Assembly (NCBI RefSeq): GCF_008085915.1
Contig: NZ_VSJK01000027.1
Location: 1-41,541 of the forward strand
Source: Oceaniovalibus sp. ACAM 378
Lineage (GTDB): Bacteria; Pseudomonadota; Alphaproteobacteria; Rhodobacterales; Rhodobacteraceae
Direction: 5' to 3'
Length of the DNA stretch: 41,541 bases
Part shown: one piece after another, positions 8,427 to 17,336 of the stretch
Layout of the letters: every line of letters begins with the position of its first letter
How positions within the stretch are numbered: the stretch's first letter is position 1
The notes under the pieces: model-generated
The model's input: the letters and a program-made list of their open reading frames with translations, nothing else
The model's database searches: none
What the model was told of the DNA's origin: nothing
Position numbers and translations under genes: made by a program

Positions 8427-8662
8427 CCGGAAAATTCCTTCTTTAAAAGGATATATTCAGCTATAAATATCAGTATGCCAAGACCCGCGCAGGGCGCGAT
8501 GGCGCAGATTTCCTCTAAAAGGCGGGACGGAAAAACAAAAGCAAAACCACGCCCGTGCCACCCCGGAGTTGAACTTCCCTTTCAGATGGGGTTGGTCATC
8601 GGGAAACCATGCGCAAGGCGCGCTGTTTTGCAACAACGGACAATTGAGGAAAATCACAACCC
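8427..8662. promoter_or_regulatory. Divergent promoter region
   Basis: This 236-bp gap between two divergent genes is clearly more AT-rich than its neighbours, especially 8436-8480. On the minus strand a TTGGCA element (around 8474-8479) is followed by the AT-rich stretch tatttatagctgaatatat, a reasonable place for the promoter of the five-gene minus-strand group. On the plus strand I see no clear promoter; the sulfotransferase ATG at 8663 is preceded by TTGAGGAAAA, which can serve as a ribosome site. Confidence 0.4.
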
Positions 8663-9427
8663 ATGACAGAAATCGTCTATATTCTCGGCTCCACGCGGTC
8701 GGGCACTTCGGCCCTGCGCAACGGGCTGGGTGAAACGCGGTTTTCGGGCTATGGCGAGGGGCATATCGTGCCGATCCTCGACGATCTGCTGAGCTCGGTG
8801 CGCAAGCACAAGAAACAGGGGCTGGGCGCCGCCGTTTCGGGCAATGGGATGAGAGAGTTGCGCGAGAACGTGCTTCTGCGGCATCTGTTTCACGGCTATG
8901 AGCAATATCTGGTCAACCAGATCGGCAGCCGTCACCTGATGGACAAGACGCCAACGATCACGCCGATCCGCATGGCGCCCGACCTGAATACCTTTCACCA
9001 GAACCCCCGTTTTATCCACTGCGCGCGGCGTCATGTGGATAATGTGCAATCAAAGGTTAAGAAATTCACCGACCGCAGCCTGGAACAGCATTGCCGTGAA
9101 TGGGCCGATTGCAACCGGGCCTGGCTGGACACCCGCGACCGGCTGAACGGTAATTTCATCGATTTCGATTTCCACGATCTGGCCACGGACCCCGAGCGTA
9201 TTTCAGCCCTGATCGGCACATATCTTGAATTGAGCGAGGCCGACACCGCTGCCCTGGCCGCCTATCTGATCGCCAAACGCCCCCAGGCCAGCGCCGACCG
9301 CGATCTGACCCAGTTCCTGCGCCTGTCAGAAATGGATTGGTCGGACGAGGAAAAAGCGACCTTCACCAGAATCTGCGGCCCCGTGGGCGAGGTGCTGAAT
9401 TACGGCATGGAAGATTATTACGCCTGA
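8663..9427 (+). CDS. Sulfotransferase family protein
   Basis: This is a 254-aa sulfotransferase-fold protein. The PAPS loop LGSTRSGTSALRNGL is at residues 8-22 and the second binding segment, FIHCARRHVDNVQSK, is at 117-131, slightly atypical because the usual Arg-Asp-Pro is Arg-Arg-His. MDKTP, seen at 93-97, is another family hallmark. It probably transfers sulfate from PAPS to a carbohydrate in the cytoplasm. It is short for the family (250-320 aa is common) but has both ends. It is followed after 72 bp by the SGNH-like hydrolase on the same strand, a pairing consistent with glycan decoration. It is not closely similar to the other sulfotransferases on the plasmid. Confidence 0.78.
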   Translation: MTEIVYILGSTRSGTSALRNGLGETRFSGYGEGHIVPILDDLLSSVRKHKKQGLGAAVSGNGMRELRENVLLRHLFHGYEQYLVNQIGSRHLMDKTPTITPIRMAPDLNTFHQNPRFIHCARRHVDNVQSKVKKFTDRSLEQHCREWADCNRAWLDTRDRLNGNFIDFDFHDLATDPERISALIGTYLELSEADTAALAAYLIAKRPQASADRDLTQFLRLSEMDWSDEEKATFTRICGPVGEVLNYGMEDYYA

Positions 9428-9499
9428 TCCTTCAGCCCGATTGCAGTCAGGCAGTGTCCGGACTAATGATCCCCAATACGACAGAACATCGGGACCGGC

Positions 9500-10537
9500 A
9501 TGACGACCTATATCTGCGGCGGATCGAATTCAGTGCGCCGGGGGGGATGGGTTCATCACTTCGACGTGGCATCCGACAATATCTCTATCGGCGCGTCGAC
9601 ATCTATCATGGGCGCTTACCGGGTGATGTTCTGTCGCGATGTTGCGCCCGGTGATACCGTTATTTGGGAATATGCCCTGAACGACGCGAACCAGGCGCTC
9701 GGGCGTGGGCGTGCCTATACTGTCGACTATCTCTTGGCCTATTGCGAGGCAATCATCCGCCATTGCGCCGAACGCGGCGCGCGGTTCATTGCCATCGTGC
9801 TTACGCCACGCCCCCATGAACGGCTCGACAAGCGGGATCCCTATCGCCGCAAACTCATCCCCCTGCTGCGCCATTACAAAATACCGTTTGTTGAGGTTTC
9901 GCAGGAAATGCGCCGCAAGATGGCTGTGGAAAAGCTGCCTGACGATGTATTCTTCGATGATTTTCACTATAAAGAAGATCACCGGATCGTGAAACACACG
10001 GCCCGCCGTGCCAAGCGGTTTTGCGATGCCCCCTTCGTCCCGGTCGACCCGACAATCGAGCCGCTTCTGATCACACCGGGCCGTCGGCTTGATCTGCTTA
10101 CGGGGTTTCGCGACGCTGCCCCCCGATCTTTCTCGAACCGGCTTTTGACGATTGACGTTTTTCCCCCTGAAAGTTTGCCACTGCACATTCCAGACATGGA
10201 AGCAGGGGGCAGAATTGTGGGAATCTTCATGATCACCACCTCAAATGGCGGAGTTCTGGAATTAAAGATTACCGCGCCGGATGGGAAAGTCTCGTGTTAT
10301 GATCTCAGCGTCGCCCATAATGAACCCGGCTTCAGCAAACCGGTTTTCAAGATGTTTTCACTTATAAATGCCCTATCGGATCCAGTCGTTTTTTCTCGGG
10401 GAGAGAGCATCACTCTTTCAATGTCTACCGGGGCCGGTCTTGCCCTGAATGATACCGGTTTTGCCGAATCTCCGGATACTTTGCCGACGACGATCGAAAC
10501 CTCCATCGCAGGAATTCTCGTGGAGTTGGAAAGTTAA
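9500..10537 (+). CDS. SGNH/GDSL-like hydrolase or acyl-modifying enzyme
   Basis: This 345-aa protein has the spaced blocks of an SGNH hydrolase. GGSNSVRRGGW near the start has a candidate nucleophile serine at 9, EYALND at 57-62 supplies the Asn, and DDFHYKEDH at 153-161 fits the terminal DxxH with Asp153 and His156. Such enzymes remove or transfer acetyl groups on polysaccharides. The region from about residue 215 to the end is beta-rich and unrecognised; it could be a binding domain. No signal peptide is visible, so it may act in the cytoplasm. The 3' half is much lower in G+C (about 43% around 10321-10380) than its neighbours, which suggests separate acquisition. It is convergent with the next sulfotransferase. 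Confidence 0.65.
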   Translation: MTTYICGGSNSVRRGGWVHHFDVASDNISIGASTSIMGAYRVMFCRDVAPGDTVIWEYALNDANQALGRGRAYTVDYLLAYCEAIIRHCAERGARFIAIVLTPRPHERLDKRDPYRRKLIPLLRHYKIPFVEVSQEMRRKMAVEKLPDDVFFDDFHYKEDHRIVKHTARRAKRFCDAPFVPVDPTIEPLLITPGRRLDLLTGFRDAAPRSFSNRLLTIDVFPPESLPLHIPDMEAGGRIVGIFMITTSNGGVLELKITAPDGKVSCYDLSVAHNEPGFSKPVFKMFSLINALSDPVVFSRGESITLSMSTGAGLALNDTGFAESPDTLPTTIETSIAGILVELES

Positions 10538-10617
10538 GGCAGAATGGATATCCTGAACAAGGGATGCCGTGGCGGCGACCGCACCGCGCCTCACAACTTG
10601 TAACCGTCGCTTGCTGA

Positions 10618-11688
10618 TCAGGGCAATCTCTTGCGCCTCACCTTCTTGTCGGTCAGCCCAGCTGCACGTTTTGCTTCTTCCTGCAGAACGCCCCCACCAT
10701 CGGTGGCCTGCCGGATCTCTTCGCTGATCGCCGCAACCAGCACCCGGAGCTGTGCTTCGCTGAACTGGTGAACCGGGGCGGGATCGGGGGCGGAGAATTG
10801 CGCCAGCGCCTCCTCGAGGGAGGGCAGGTGATAATGTTCGCCCTCAGGCAGGTGCCGTTCCAGCCCCTTGCGAACGATCAACCCCTGCATCCGTGACAGG
10901 AACCGTTCCAGAGCCTCGGGCGGTGCGGCGGGCCGCTCCGAACGCACATCGGGCAGATGTTCGCACAGCGGGTCGCTGATGAACTTGGCCGTTGCCCAGC
11001 CGAGCGCATCGCTGAATGCCCGCTGCAAAGCGATTTCGGCATTGGTCATCGACCGGTTGACCTGTTTCACCGATGGCGGGCACAGAGTGCCGTCCGGTAT
11101 CCCCATCCAGTCTTCAAAGGTCTGCGCCAGCGTCGTCTTGTGCCGGGAGTAATTGCGCACCATCACATCGACATTGTCGAGTTCGCCCAGCCAGGCAAGA
11201 AACGCCGACACATTGCCCGGGGTGACATAATCATCCAGAAAACTTGCGAAATCGCCCGTATATCCGCCGCGTTTGACCGACTGCTGATAGCATGACACGG
11301 CATGGTCCAGCGGATCGCGGATATACAGCATCACCCGGATGGACGTTCCAGGCAGCCGGCGCTGCAACTTGTCCATGAACCCCTTGGGGCGCATCTTGTT
11401 GAAATGGGATTCACTGGACAGCAGCAGCCTGTCGACAGGCACGGTCGCCCCCCCCGTCCAGTCGCCTTTGAGAAGTTGCACCAGACGGGCGGGTGCGGGA
11501 CCCATGTTACCCGAAGAAATCCCCCCCGCCCGCACCCTTTCGCGTTCCTCTGCAGCCATCGGATAGGCGATGCCATGGCTCGCCAGTTCCTCGATCGAAT
11601 TGGCCAGGGCAGATTGCAGGAAACTGCTGCCGGTCTTGCCATGGCCGACATGCAGCAGAACTTCGCGGGGGGCGGCGGGCGATGTCAT
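10618..11688 (-). CDS. Sulfotransferase-like protein
   Basis: This 356-aa protein has the P-loop LLHVGHGKTGSSFLQSAL (11-28) and the 3'-phosphate segment VMLYIRDPLDHAVSCYQQS (119-137), so it belongs to the sulfotransferase fold. The His-Gly-Lys-Thr-Gly version of the loop is common in Rhodobacteraceae proteins encoded in polysaccharide clusters. The acceptor is unknown. The ATG at 11688 is preceded by AAAGGA. The C-terminal 40 residues are Lys/Arg-rich and probably disordered. It follows the next sulfotransferase-like gene (11762-12799) on the same strand by 73 bp, and both use the same loop type, which suggests related substrates. Confidence 0.78.
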   Translation of the reverse strand: MTSPAAPREVLLHVGHGKTGSSFLQSALANSIEELASHGIAYPMAAEERERVRAGGISSGNMGPAPARLVQLLKGDWTGGATVPVDRLLLSSESHFNKMRPKGFMDKLQRRLPGTSIRVMLYIRDPLDHAVSCYQQSVKRGGYTGDFASFLDDYVTPGNVSAFLAWLGELDNVDVMVRNYSRHKTTLAQTFEDWMGIPDGTLCPPSVKQVNRSMTNAEIALQRAFSDALGWATAKFISDPLCEHLPDVRSERPAAPPEALERFLSRMQGLIVRKGLERHLPEGEHYHLPSLEEALAQFSAPDPAPVHQFSEAQLRVLVAAISEEIRQATDGGGVLQEEAKRAAGLTDKKVRRKRLP

Positions 11689-11761
11689 CGCAAATGTCCT
11701 TTCGGGAAGTCGGGCCAGAAATCTGATCCGGAAAATTGGGCCAGAGATTCAGACTGGCCGG

Positions 11762-12799
11762 TCAGGTTTTTTTGTCGCCGCCCTGCGCATCCAGTCTTTC
11801 CTGCAGTTCCAGCACCTGACGTTGCAGCGAAAACACCATCTGGAACAGCATCCTGTCGATCTCCCAGGTCGATACATCGCGCCGCTTTTCGTCCGGCACG
11901 TCATAGACCATGGGCGGCTGTCCCTGTTGCGCCAGCATCGCGTTCACCGCGGCCAGATCGCCGCCGTATTTCGCCTGAATCTCGATCAGGGCGGCGGCAT
12001 CGGGCAGCAGTTCGTCCAGCGGCGGCACCGGCTGGCCCTTTTGCTGCAGCACCTTCAGCGGTCCGGCCAGCCGGGTGAATGCGGCGGGCAGGGTCTGTCC
12101 TTCCTGCGCACCGTTGAACACCGACCAGGCGGCCAGCAGCCCGTTCGTCGGGCTGTCGTTGGCACGCACCACATCGATCCCGACCAGATCCAGCAGCCCG
12201 AAAAAATGCATCGCCACATCGGGAATCGCATCGAAGTTAAAGATTTCAAGCTGCGGAAAGGCCGCCCGCCAGATCTCCAGATCCGGGCCATAGGCGATCC
12301 GCGGCTGCCCCTCTGCCCAGTCGCGGAAATTGCGCAACGGCCCGGGGTATGACTTGAACTTCAGACCGAACTGCACATAGGCGCTGCGCGCCCATTTGTC
12401 GTGGCGGCGGACATAGACGATGGGGCGGACCGGCACACCGTCTGCCGCCAACTGCTGCATGATCCCAAGCACCCGGTCATGGCGGGTCAGGAACGCCTCG
12501 TTGCTCCAGATCACCTGGGTCACGCCCAATTCGCCCTGGCGCTTCAGCTCGGCCAAGATGGTTTGATAGACCTCTTCATTGGTCTCTTCGCGGTTCTTGG
12601 CGCGGAAGTATTTATGCGGCGCGCCCTCGGCGCACCAGGGATAGTCGAGGGCACCGGGCACCTTTTCCAGCATCAGCCCGACATAGGCGGCCCGCTGCTC
12701 GGCCAGTTGTCCCGCCGCCCGGCGCAGGGTGAACTGAATCGAGGTCGACCCGGTTTTTCCCGCCCCGATATGCAGCACGAGTGTGGGAAACTTCGCCAT
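11762..12799 (-). CDS. Sulfotransferase-like protein
   Basis: This is a 345-aa protein with the P-loop LHIGAGKTGSTSIQFTL (9-25) and the segment PIVYVRRHDKWARSAYVQ (126-143) in place of the 3'-phosphate motif. The usual Arg-Asp-Pro is Arg-Arg-His here, as in the gene at 8663. I chose the ATG at 12799 because AAGGAA lies just upstream and the loop then falls at the normal distance from the N-terminus; a longer frame reaches 12868 without a ribosome site. The last 40 residues (MLFQMVFSLQRQVLELQERL) form a probable coiled coil, which could mediate pairing. It is likely a cytoplasmic glycan sulfotransferase, with the acceptor unknown. Confidence 0.77.
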   Translation of the reverse strand: MAKFPTLVLHIGAGKTGSTSIQFTLRRAAGQLAEQRAAYVGLMLEKVPGALDYPWCAEGAPHKYFRAKNREETNEEVYQTILAELKRQGELGVTQVIWSNEAFLTRHDRVLGIMQQLAADGVPVRPIVYVRRHDKWARSAYVQFGLKFKSYPGPLRNFRDWAEGQPRIAYGPDLEIWRAAFPQLEIFNFDAIPDVAMHFFGLLDLVGIDVVRANDSPTNGLLAAWSVFNGAQEGQTLPAAFTRLAGPLKVLQQKGQPVPPLDELLPDAAALIEIQAKYGGDLAAVNAMLAQQGQPPMVYDVPDEKRRDVSTWEIDRMLFQMVFSLQRQVLELQERLDAQGGDKKT

Positions 12800-12963
12800 G
12801 TCGGTTCCTTCGCAGCCGGTGTTCGCAACCCCGACCGGATGGAGGGCGGGCACAGGAACGCATAGCACCGGCCTTGGCGGCGGGCAACACTGGCCGGGAG
12901 CCAGACAGGGCAGGCGGGCAAGGGCATGAACACCCCGTCAGACGCCCGGTTCAGACGCCCGGC

Positions 12964-13563
12964 TCAGACAAATGTCACGTTGTCCAGAACCATGCCGAGA
13001 TTGGTGATCGCGTTCAGCGTCAGGCTGTCACCGGCGCCAAAGCTGAACACCAGATTGCCGTCGGTCACTGCGGCAAGATCCGCCAGCTCCTGCCCGGGCA
13101 GGAGCAGATCAGCCTCGATCTCCAGCCTGTCCACAATCAGCGAATAATCCCGGATCACGTCATCGCCGCCGGTAAAGACAAAGACATCCGCCCCCTGCCC
13201 GCCGCGCATCGTGTCGTTGGCCGCGCCGCCCTCCAGAGTGTCATTGCCGGCATTGCCCTCCAGGTCGTCGTCACCAGCGCCGCCGATCAGGATGTCATGC
13301 CCGTTCAAACCAAAGAGCACATCGTTGCCGGCCCCCCCGTCCAGACTGTCGGAGCCCAGACCACCGTTCAAAGTGTCATCCCCCGCGCCTCCCATCAGGC
13401 TGTCGTTGCCAAAGCCACCGTTCAGGAAATCGTCACCATCTCCGCCCAAAAGCGTGTCAAACCCGTTTAGGCCGATCAGGATATCGTCACCGCTCCCGCC
13501 CTCCAGACTGTCAAAGCCAAGATCGCCGTTCAGCGTATCGTCGCCGCTCCCGCCCCACGCCAC
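12964..13563 (-). CDS. Short RTX calcium-binding protein without N-terminal domain (199 aa)
   Basis: The protein begins directly within glycine-rich nonapeptide repeats (GGSGDDTLNGDLGFDSLEG and onward, about residues 4-130). It ends with the terminal module seen in the other RTX proteins here: GGQGADVFVFTGGDDVIRDY, then DGNLVFSFGAGDSLTLN and a final DNVTFV. Such proteins bind calcium outside the cell after type I secretion through an uncleaved C-terminal signal. The start is a GTG with no convincing ribosome site, and there is no catalytic or adhesive domain. It may therefore be a truncated descendant of a larger gene or a natural stand-alone RTX chain. It lies 65 bp downstream of the large RTX gene. 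Its 3' part contains a 52-bp stretch nearly identical to one in the RTX gene at 28989. Confidence 0.75.
   Translation of the reverse strand: MAWGGSGDDTLNGDLGFDSLEGGSGDDILIGLNGFDTLLGGDGDDFLNGGFGNDSLMGGAGDDTLNGGLGSDSLDGGAGNDVLFGLNGHDILIGGAGDDDLEGNAGNDTLEGGAANDTMRGGQGADVFVFTGGDDVIRDYSLIVDRLEIEADLLLPGQELADLAAVTDGNLVFSFGAGDSLTLNAITNLGMVLDNVTFV
13165..13216 (-). repeat. 52-bp inverted repeat, copy A (within RTX terminal module)
   Basis: On the minus strand this stretch, which encodes the GGQGADVFVF part of the terminal module, matches 31166-31217 of the plus strand at 51 of 52 positions by my alignment. The two copies are in opposite orientation. Confidence 0.8.
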
Positions 13564-13628
13564 TCCCGACCCGCCGGACCCAACATACCGGGCAGTTTTA
13601 TCCCCGGCACAGGGCGGCTTTGCCCGCC

Positions 13629-16250
13629 TTAGAAAATATCCAGATCATCTGCCAGAGCCGCAGGATTGGTCAGTCCGATGATCGTCAGACTGTCGTGTGT
13701 GCCGAAATGCAGCACCGTATTGCCGTCAACCACGACGGCCCCCGCCAACACCTGTGCCACGCTGCGCGCGCCCCCGCCCCACAACCCGTTGTCCAACCGG
13801 ATCCTGTCCAGATCGTTCTGGAAATCCAGCACCACGTCATGTCCGCCGTTGAAGATGAACACGTCATCGGCCAAACCGCCGTTCAGCGTGTCATTGCCCG
13901 CACCGCCGTCCAGGGTGTCGGGGCCCGCATTGCCCTGCAGGCGATCGTCACCCGGGCAACCATACAGAACATCGGCACCATTCATGCCCGAAAGCAGGTC
14001 ATTCCCGTCTTCGCCGTACAGGGTGTCGTGGTTGATGCCGCCGTTCAGGGTGTCGTTACCCGCACCGCCATACAACAGATCGGCCCCGGCGTTGCCCTGT
14101 ATGTCGTCGCGCCCTGCCCCGCCATACAGCACATCGTTGCCGTTCATCCCCAGCAGGGTGTCATCGCCCCCGTCGCCATAGAGGGTGTCGTGGTTGATAC
14201 CGCCGTTCAACAGATCGTTGCCATCATCGCCATGGAGCACATCGGCTCCGGCATTGCCCGAGAGGGTGTCGTTGCCCGCCCCGCCGAACAGCAGGTCCGG
14301 CCCCGCATCACCCGAAAGCACGTCATGACCATCGCCCCCCGTCAGGGTATCGGCACCGATCCCGCCCGACAGGGTGTCGTCGCCCGCCTCGCCCTCCAGA
14401 CTGTCGTTGCCCGCATTGCCCCACAGAACGTCATCGCCATCGCCGCCCCAAAGACTGTCAAATCCGCCGCCGCCGATCAGGGTGTCGTTGCCCCCGTTGC
14501 CCCAGATCCGGTCGGCACCGCGCCGCCCGTCCAGAACATCGTTCCCCATGCCGATCATCGAATTCGCGCCCTCGGTCCCGGTCAGCCGGTCAGGACCGGG
14601 GGTGCCGGTCAGCGCAGACGGGACGGGTGGAGGAGGAGGAGGGGGCGGGGGGGCCGGAATATCGACGGGAAACATGTCTTCGGTGATCCAGGACGGCAGA
14701 AACCGCCCGCCGATGACAATATCCAACGCCTGCATCTGCGCCACAGTCATCGTTGCACCGTTGAAGGTGTAGATCCGCAGGGATTCGTCCCCAAACCGGA
14801 TCTCGCCGCCGCCGGGCAGCGAGACCAGCACCAGCTGCGCCATCGCGCGCAGGAAGGGCCAGTGCGACAGGTCGATCCGGTCAAGCATCGGTTCGAAATC
14901 GCCGATGATGTCACGCGCGTCGTCGGCGGCCATGATGAACGTGTCGGCCCCTGCCCCGCCCAACAGACTGTCGACACCCGCTCCGTCGCGCAGGATGTCA
15001 TCGCCCGCCTCCCCGACCAGCCGGTCATTGCCCGCCCCCCCTTCCAGCAGATCTCCATGGGCGCCGCCGGTAACCACACCACCCGCCGCAGGCGCCGTCA
15101 GCCACAGCCCCGGTCGGCCCGGATCGACCATATGCCAGCTGATCCCCCGCTCCGATCCGCTGGTGCTGAGGATATGCAGATTGCCGTCGCGTTCGGTCAG
15201 CACGATGGCCGACACATCGGCCAGCGAGGTGTCGGCCGTGTCGGCCAGACTGCCCAGATGGAGCAGCGTGCCATCGGGCAACAGGCGGAACAGGCTGATG
15301 CCGTCATCACTGCCAGCCACGGCGACATAGGCAATGCCACCGATCACGAGGACGTCCAGCACATGGGCATTGGCAAAACGGCTGGCCAGATCGTCGCTCA
15401 GGTGATCGGTCAGGGTCAGGGTGCCATCAGCGGCAAGGGAAAACACGCTCAGGGTGCCGCTGAGACTGCCCGCGACCAGAACGTATTGCTGGCTGCCGAG
15501 GGTCACCACCTCGACCGCCATCGGCCCGGCGATGCCCGGCCCGGTGATCATCGCCGCGCTGTCGGTCTCTCGCAGGGTGCCGTTCGCCGCCACCCTATAG
15601 GCGATCAGCGTGTCGGCCCCGCCCGAAATCGCCACCAGCAGCGGCGTGGCAGGGCTGCCCGCCTGCGCCAGCCCGGTGATGCCCGGGGGCGTCACGCCTT
15701 GGGGGGCACCGGGGCTGGCGGTCAGATCGACGGGGCGCAGAACGCCGTTCGCCTGCAATTCCCAGACCGAAGGCTCGCCAGCACCTGGCGTGACCGTATA
15801 GACCCAGGTGCGCCCGTTCAGAACAACCGTCTCGACCGCGCAGATATCGCCCGGAACCGGCCCCGTCGAGCTCAGCATCACCCGCGCACCGGGCATGCCG
15901 TCGGCACCGATCCGCATGGCCCAAAGACCGCCCCCCACCCCGGTGACGATCATCATTCCGGTGCCGATGCCGGAATCGGCGCCCGAGATTACACCGATGC
16001 CGCTGTCCACCCCGGCCACGGCACCGCCGGTCAGGGTGGTGCCGCCGATCAGCGTCAACTGCCCGCCCCCGCTCTCACCATGGACAAGCTCCCAGACCGA
16101 CACCCCGCCCAGCCCGGGCCGGGTGGTCGCATAGATCATCTGCCCGCCCCCGGCTGTCGTGCCCCCCAGAACAATATCCGTCATCCCGGCCGCGAACACA
16201 CTGGTCCCGGCCGTTACAGTGGCCACATGGCCAAACGTAACGTTGCGCAT
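13629..16250 (-). CDS. Large RTX protein with beta-propeller-like N-terminal domain
   Basis: This is an 873-aa predicted secreted calcium-binding protein. Residues 1 to about 390 form repeating beta-strand units of the type (V/L)xVxELxxxGxLxxxD, as in lactonase/YVTN-like propellers. A short RTX block follows at about 397-445, then an insert with [20 protein letters not shown], a poly-proline linker near 533-545, a long RTX block at about 563-793 (two copies of [12 protein letters not shown]), and a terminal module ending DDLDIF. The C-terminus resembles those of proteins secreted by type I systems; no HlyB/HlyD/TolC genes are on the plasmid. I chose the ATG at 16250 with AGGG 6 nt upstream; a GTG directly before it is possible. 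A cysteine sits inside one repeat (LYGCPGDD), which is unusual for RTX proteins. The function could be adhesion or glycan binding. Confidence 0.85.
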   Translation of the reverse strand: MRNVTFGHVATVTAGTSVFAAGMTDIVLGGTTAGGGQMIYATTRPGLGGVSVWELVHGESGGGQLTLIGGTTLTGGAVAGVDSGIGVISGADSGIGTGMMIVTGVGGGLWAMRIGADGMPGARVMLSSTGPVPGDICAVETVVLNGRTWVYTVTPGAGEPSVWELQANGVLRPVDLTASPGAPQGVTPPGITGLAQAGSPATPLLVAISGGADTLIAYRVAANGTLRETDSAAMITGPGIAGPMAVEVVTLGSQQYVLVAGSLSGTLSVFSLAADGTLTLTDHLSDDLASRFANAHVLDVLVIGGIAYVAVAGSDDGISLFRLLPDGTLLHLGSLADTADTSLADVSAIVLTERDGNLHILSTSGSERGISWHMVDPGRPGLWLTAPAAGGVVTGGAHGDLLEGGAGNDRLVGEAGDDILRDGAGVDSLLGGAGADTFIMAADDARDIIGDFEPMLDRIDLSHWPFLRAMAQLVLVSLPGGGEIRFGDESLRIYTFNGATMTVAQMQALDIVIGGRFLPSWITEDMFPVDIPAPPPPPPPPPVPSALTGTPGPDRLTGTEGANSMIGMGNDVLDGRRGADRIWGNGGNDTLIGGGGFDSLWGGDGDDVLWGNAGNDSLEGEAGDDTLSGGIGADTLTGGDGHDVLSGDAGPDLLFGGAGNDTLSGNAGADVLHGDDGNDLLNGGINHDTLYGDGGDDTLLGMNGNDVLYGGAGRDDIQGNAGADLLYGGAGNDTLNGGINHDTLYGEDGNDLLSGMNGADVLYGCPGDDRLQGNAGPDTLDGGAGNDTLNGGLADDVFIFNGGHDVVLDFQNDLDRIRLDNGLWGGGARSVAQVLAGAVVVDGNTVLHFGTHDSLTIIGLTNPAALADDLDIF

Positions 16251-16771
16251 CACTCACCCTCGCCGCACCCGGGATCACCTTGGCGAAGCGCGGTTAAGGA
16301 TGGCTCAGGGCATTGTGGCGAAACCGGGGAGCTTATCGAAAATGCTCCGGCACCGGCTAAGGCTGTTGCGCCGGATCTGCGCGCAAGGCCCTGTTCTCAC
16401 TGGTTCGCGCATCGGATCGGGGTTAAGCGGTCCGGATTTTCGCCAGCCGCTGAGCCCGCCCATACCCGGGACAGTTCAGACCCTGTTCCGGTCCGGCACG
16501 CTTTGGCTGTTGCGCGACTGCGGCCTGCCCGGGACCAAAGAGGGTGCCGATACACGCCCGATCTGAACCCCGGCGAAGGCGCTGCCGGGCGCAGATCCTG
16601 ATACAGAACCGCCGCAAGGCCGGGGTCTCTGTCCGCCATACCGCTGAACCGGTCGGGCGGCGTGTCCGGGGTTGGGTGCTCCATGGCGATATCTGCGTCT
16701 GGCCGGGCTGGAACCGGCTTGTTCGGGACTCGGCCGCCAGAATATCGATCCGGCCGGCAATCCCGCGCTGG
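16251..16771. other. 521-bp intergenic stretch without recognisable gene
   Basis: Frames of 60-100 codons exist on both strands but have no ribosome sites, are rich in Arg and Pro, and resemble nothing I know. The right part adjoins the 3' end of the tail-fibre cassette. The left part must carry the promoter of the large RTX gene, but no clear -35/-10 pair stands out. Confidence 0.5.
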
Positions 16772-17023
16772 TCACCCCTCCTGCGACCCAGTCCCGTCCT
16801 GACTCCCGCCCTGAAACACCGCGTTCAGGCACAGCCGGGCGGCAGCGCGCTCGGCGCTGATCTCCCCGGGGACCGGCACGCCGGTTTCGGCGGCGCGGAT
16901 GGCCATCCAGTCGGTTCGCGCCAACAGGGCACGGGCCGCCGCTTTGGCACCGGCTTGGGCGCGGGCTTTTGCACTGGCTTTGAGGCTGACCGCCTGCGTA
17001 AAATCGATATTGCTCATGGTCAT
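16772..17023 (-). CDS. Small tail-fibre-assembly-like protein (81-83 aa)
   Basis: The protein MSNIDFTQAVSLKASAKAR... is Ala-rich and helical, then has LARTDWMAIRAAETGVPVPG. This is the AxTDWxxxRxxExGxxxP pattern of short proteins encoded after phage tail fibres (tail-assembly-chaperone-like). Two starts are possible. The ATG at 17023 overlaps the stop of the preceding gene as ATGA, and the ATG at 17017 has AAAGGA at the ideal 6-nt distance. It is the third gene of a cassette with the DUF2793-type fibre gene. A chaperone role for the fibre is inferred from phage gene order. Confidence 0.65.
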   Translation of the reverse strand: MTMSNIDFTQAVSLKASAKARAQAGAKAAARALLARTDWMAIRAAETGVPVPGEISAERAAARLCLNAVFQGGSQDGTGSQEG

Positions 17024-17325
17024 TCCTTTGGTCCGTGGGGCGGCAGATCGACCGGCCCGTCACCGGTCAGGGTCAGCGGCGCGGGAAACAGTCTGGCCTC
17101 GGGCGCGCCCGGCCCATGGGGCAGGATCAGCGACAGATGCAGCACGCCCCGGCGGCGCGAAACCTCACCTGACAACCAGTCACAGGCGACAGCCTCCTGC
17201 GGCAGCACCGCGCCCTCGGGCAGAGGCGAAAAGTCGAAATCCACGCCGTTGATCGTCAGGGTATCGCCCGCGCGAACCAGTGTCAGACAACCGTCATGGC
17301 GCATGGGTGAGAGTGTGATGTGCAT
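17020..17325 (-). CDS. Small beta-rich protein in the tail-fibre cassette (101 aa)
   Basis: I do not recognise a named family. The sequence reads MHITLSPMRHDGCLTLVRAG followed by LTINGVDFDFSPLPEGAVLP and looks like a compact beta protein. The ATG at 17325 has a strong AAGGAG site, in preference to a longer frame to 17448 that overlaps the fibre gene. It begins 12 bp after the fibre gene stop and its own stop overlaps the next ATG, so the three genes are very likely translated from one message. Proteins of this size and style accompany tail-fibre genes in alphaproteobacterial phage-like clusters; the role is unknown. Confidence 0.7.
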   Translation of the reverse strand: MHITLSPMRHDGCLTLVRAGDTLTINGVDFDFSPLPEGAVLPQEAVACDWLSGEVSRRRGVLHLSLILPHGPGAPEARLFPAPLTLTGDGPVDLPPHGPKE

Positions 17326-17336
17326 GGGGGTGCTCC

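Noticed and set aside
13620-16601. 993-codon plus-strand frame opposite the large RTX gene
   Set aside because: It is the mirror of the RTX repeats; the minus strand carries the recognisable repeats and terminal module.
16397-16684. 95-codon minus-strand frame between RTX gene and fibre cassette
   Set aside because: No ribosome site, no recognised motif, composition like a random GC-rich frame.
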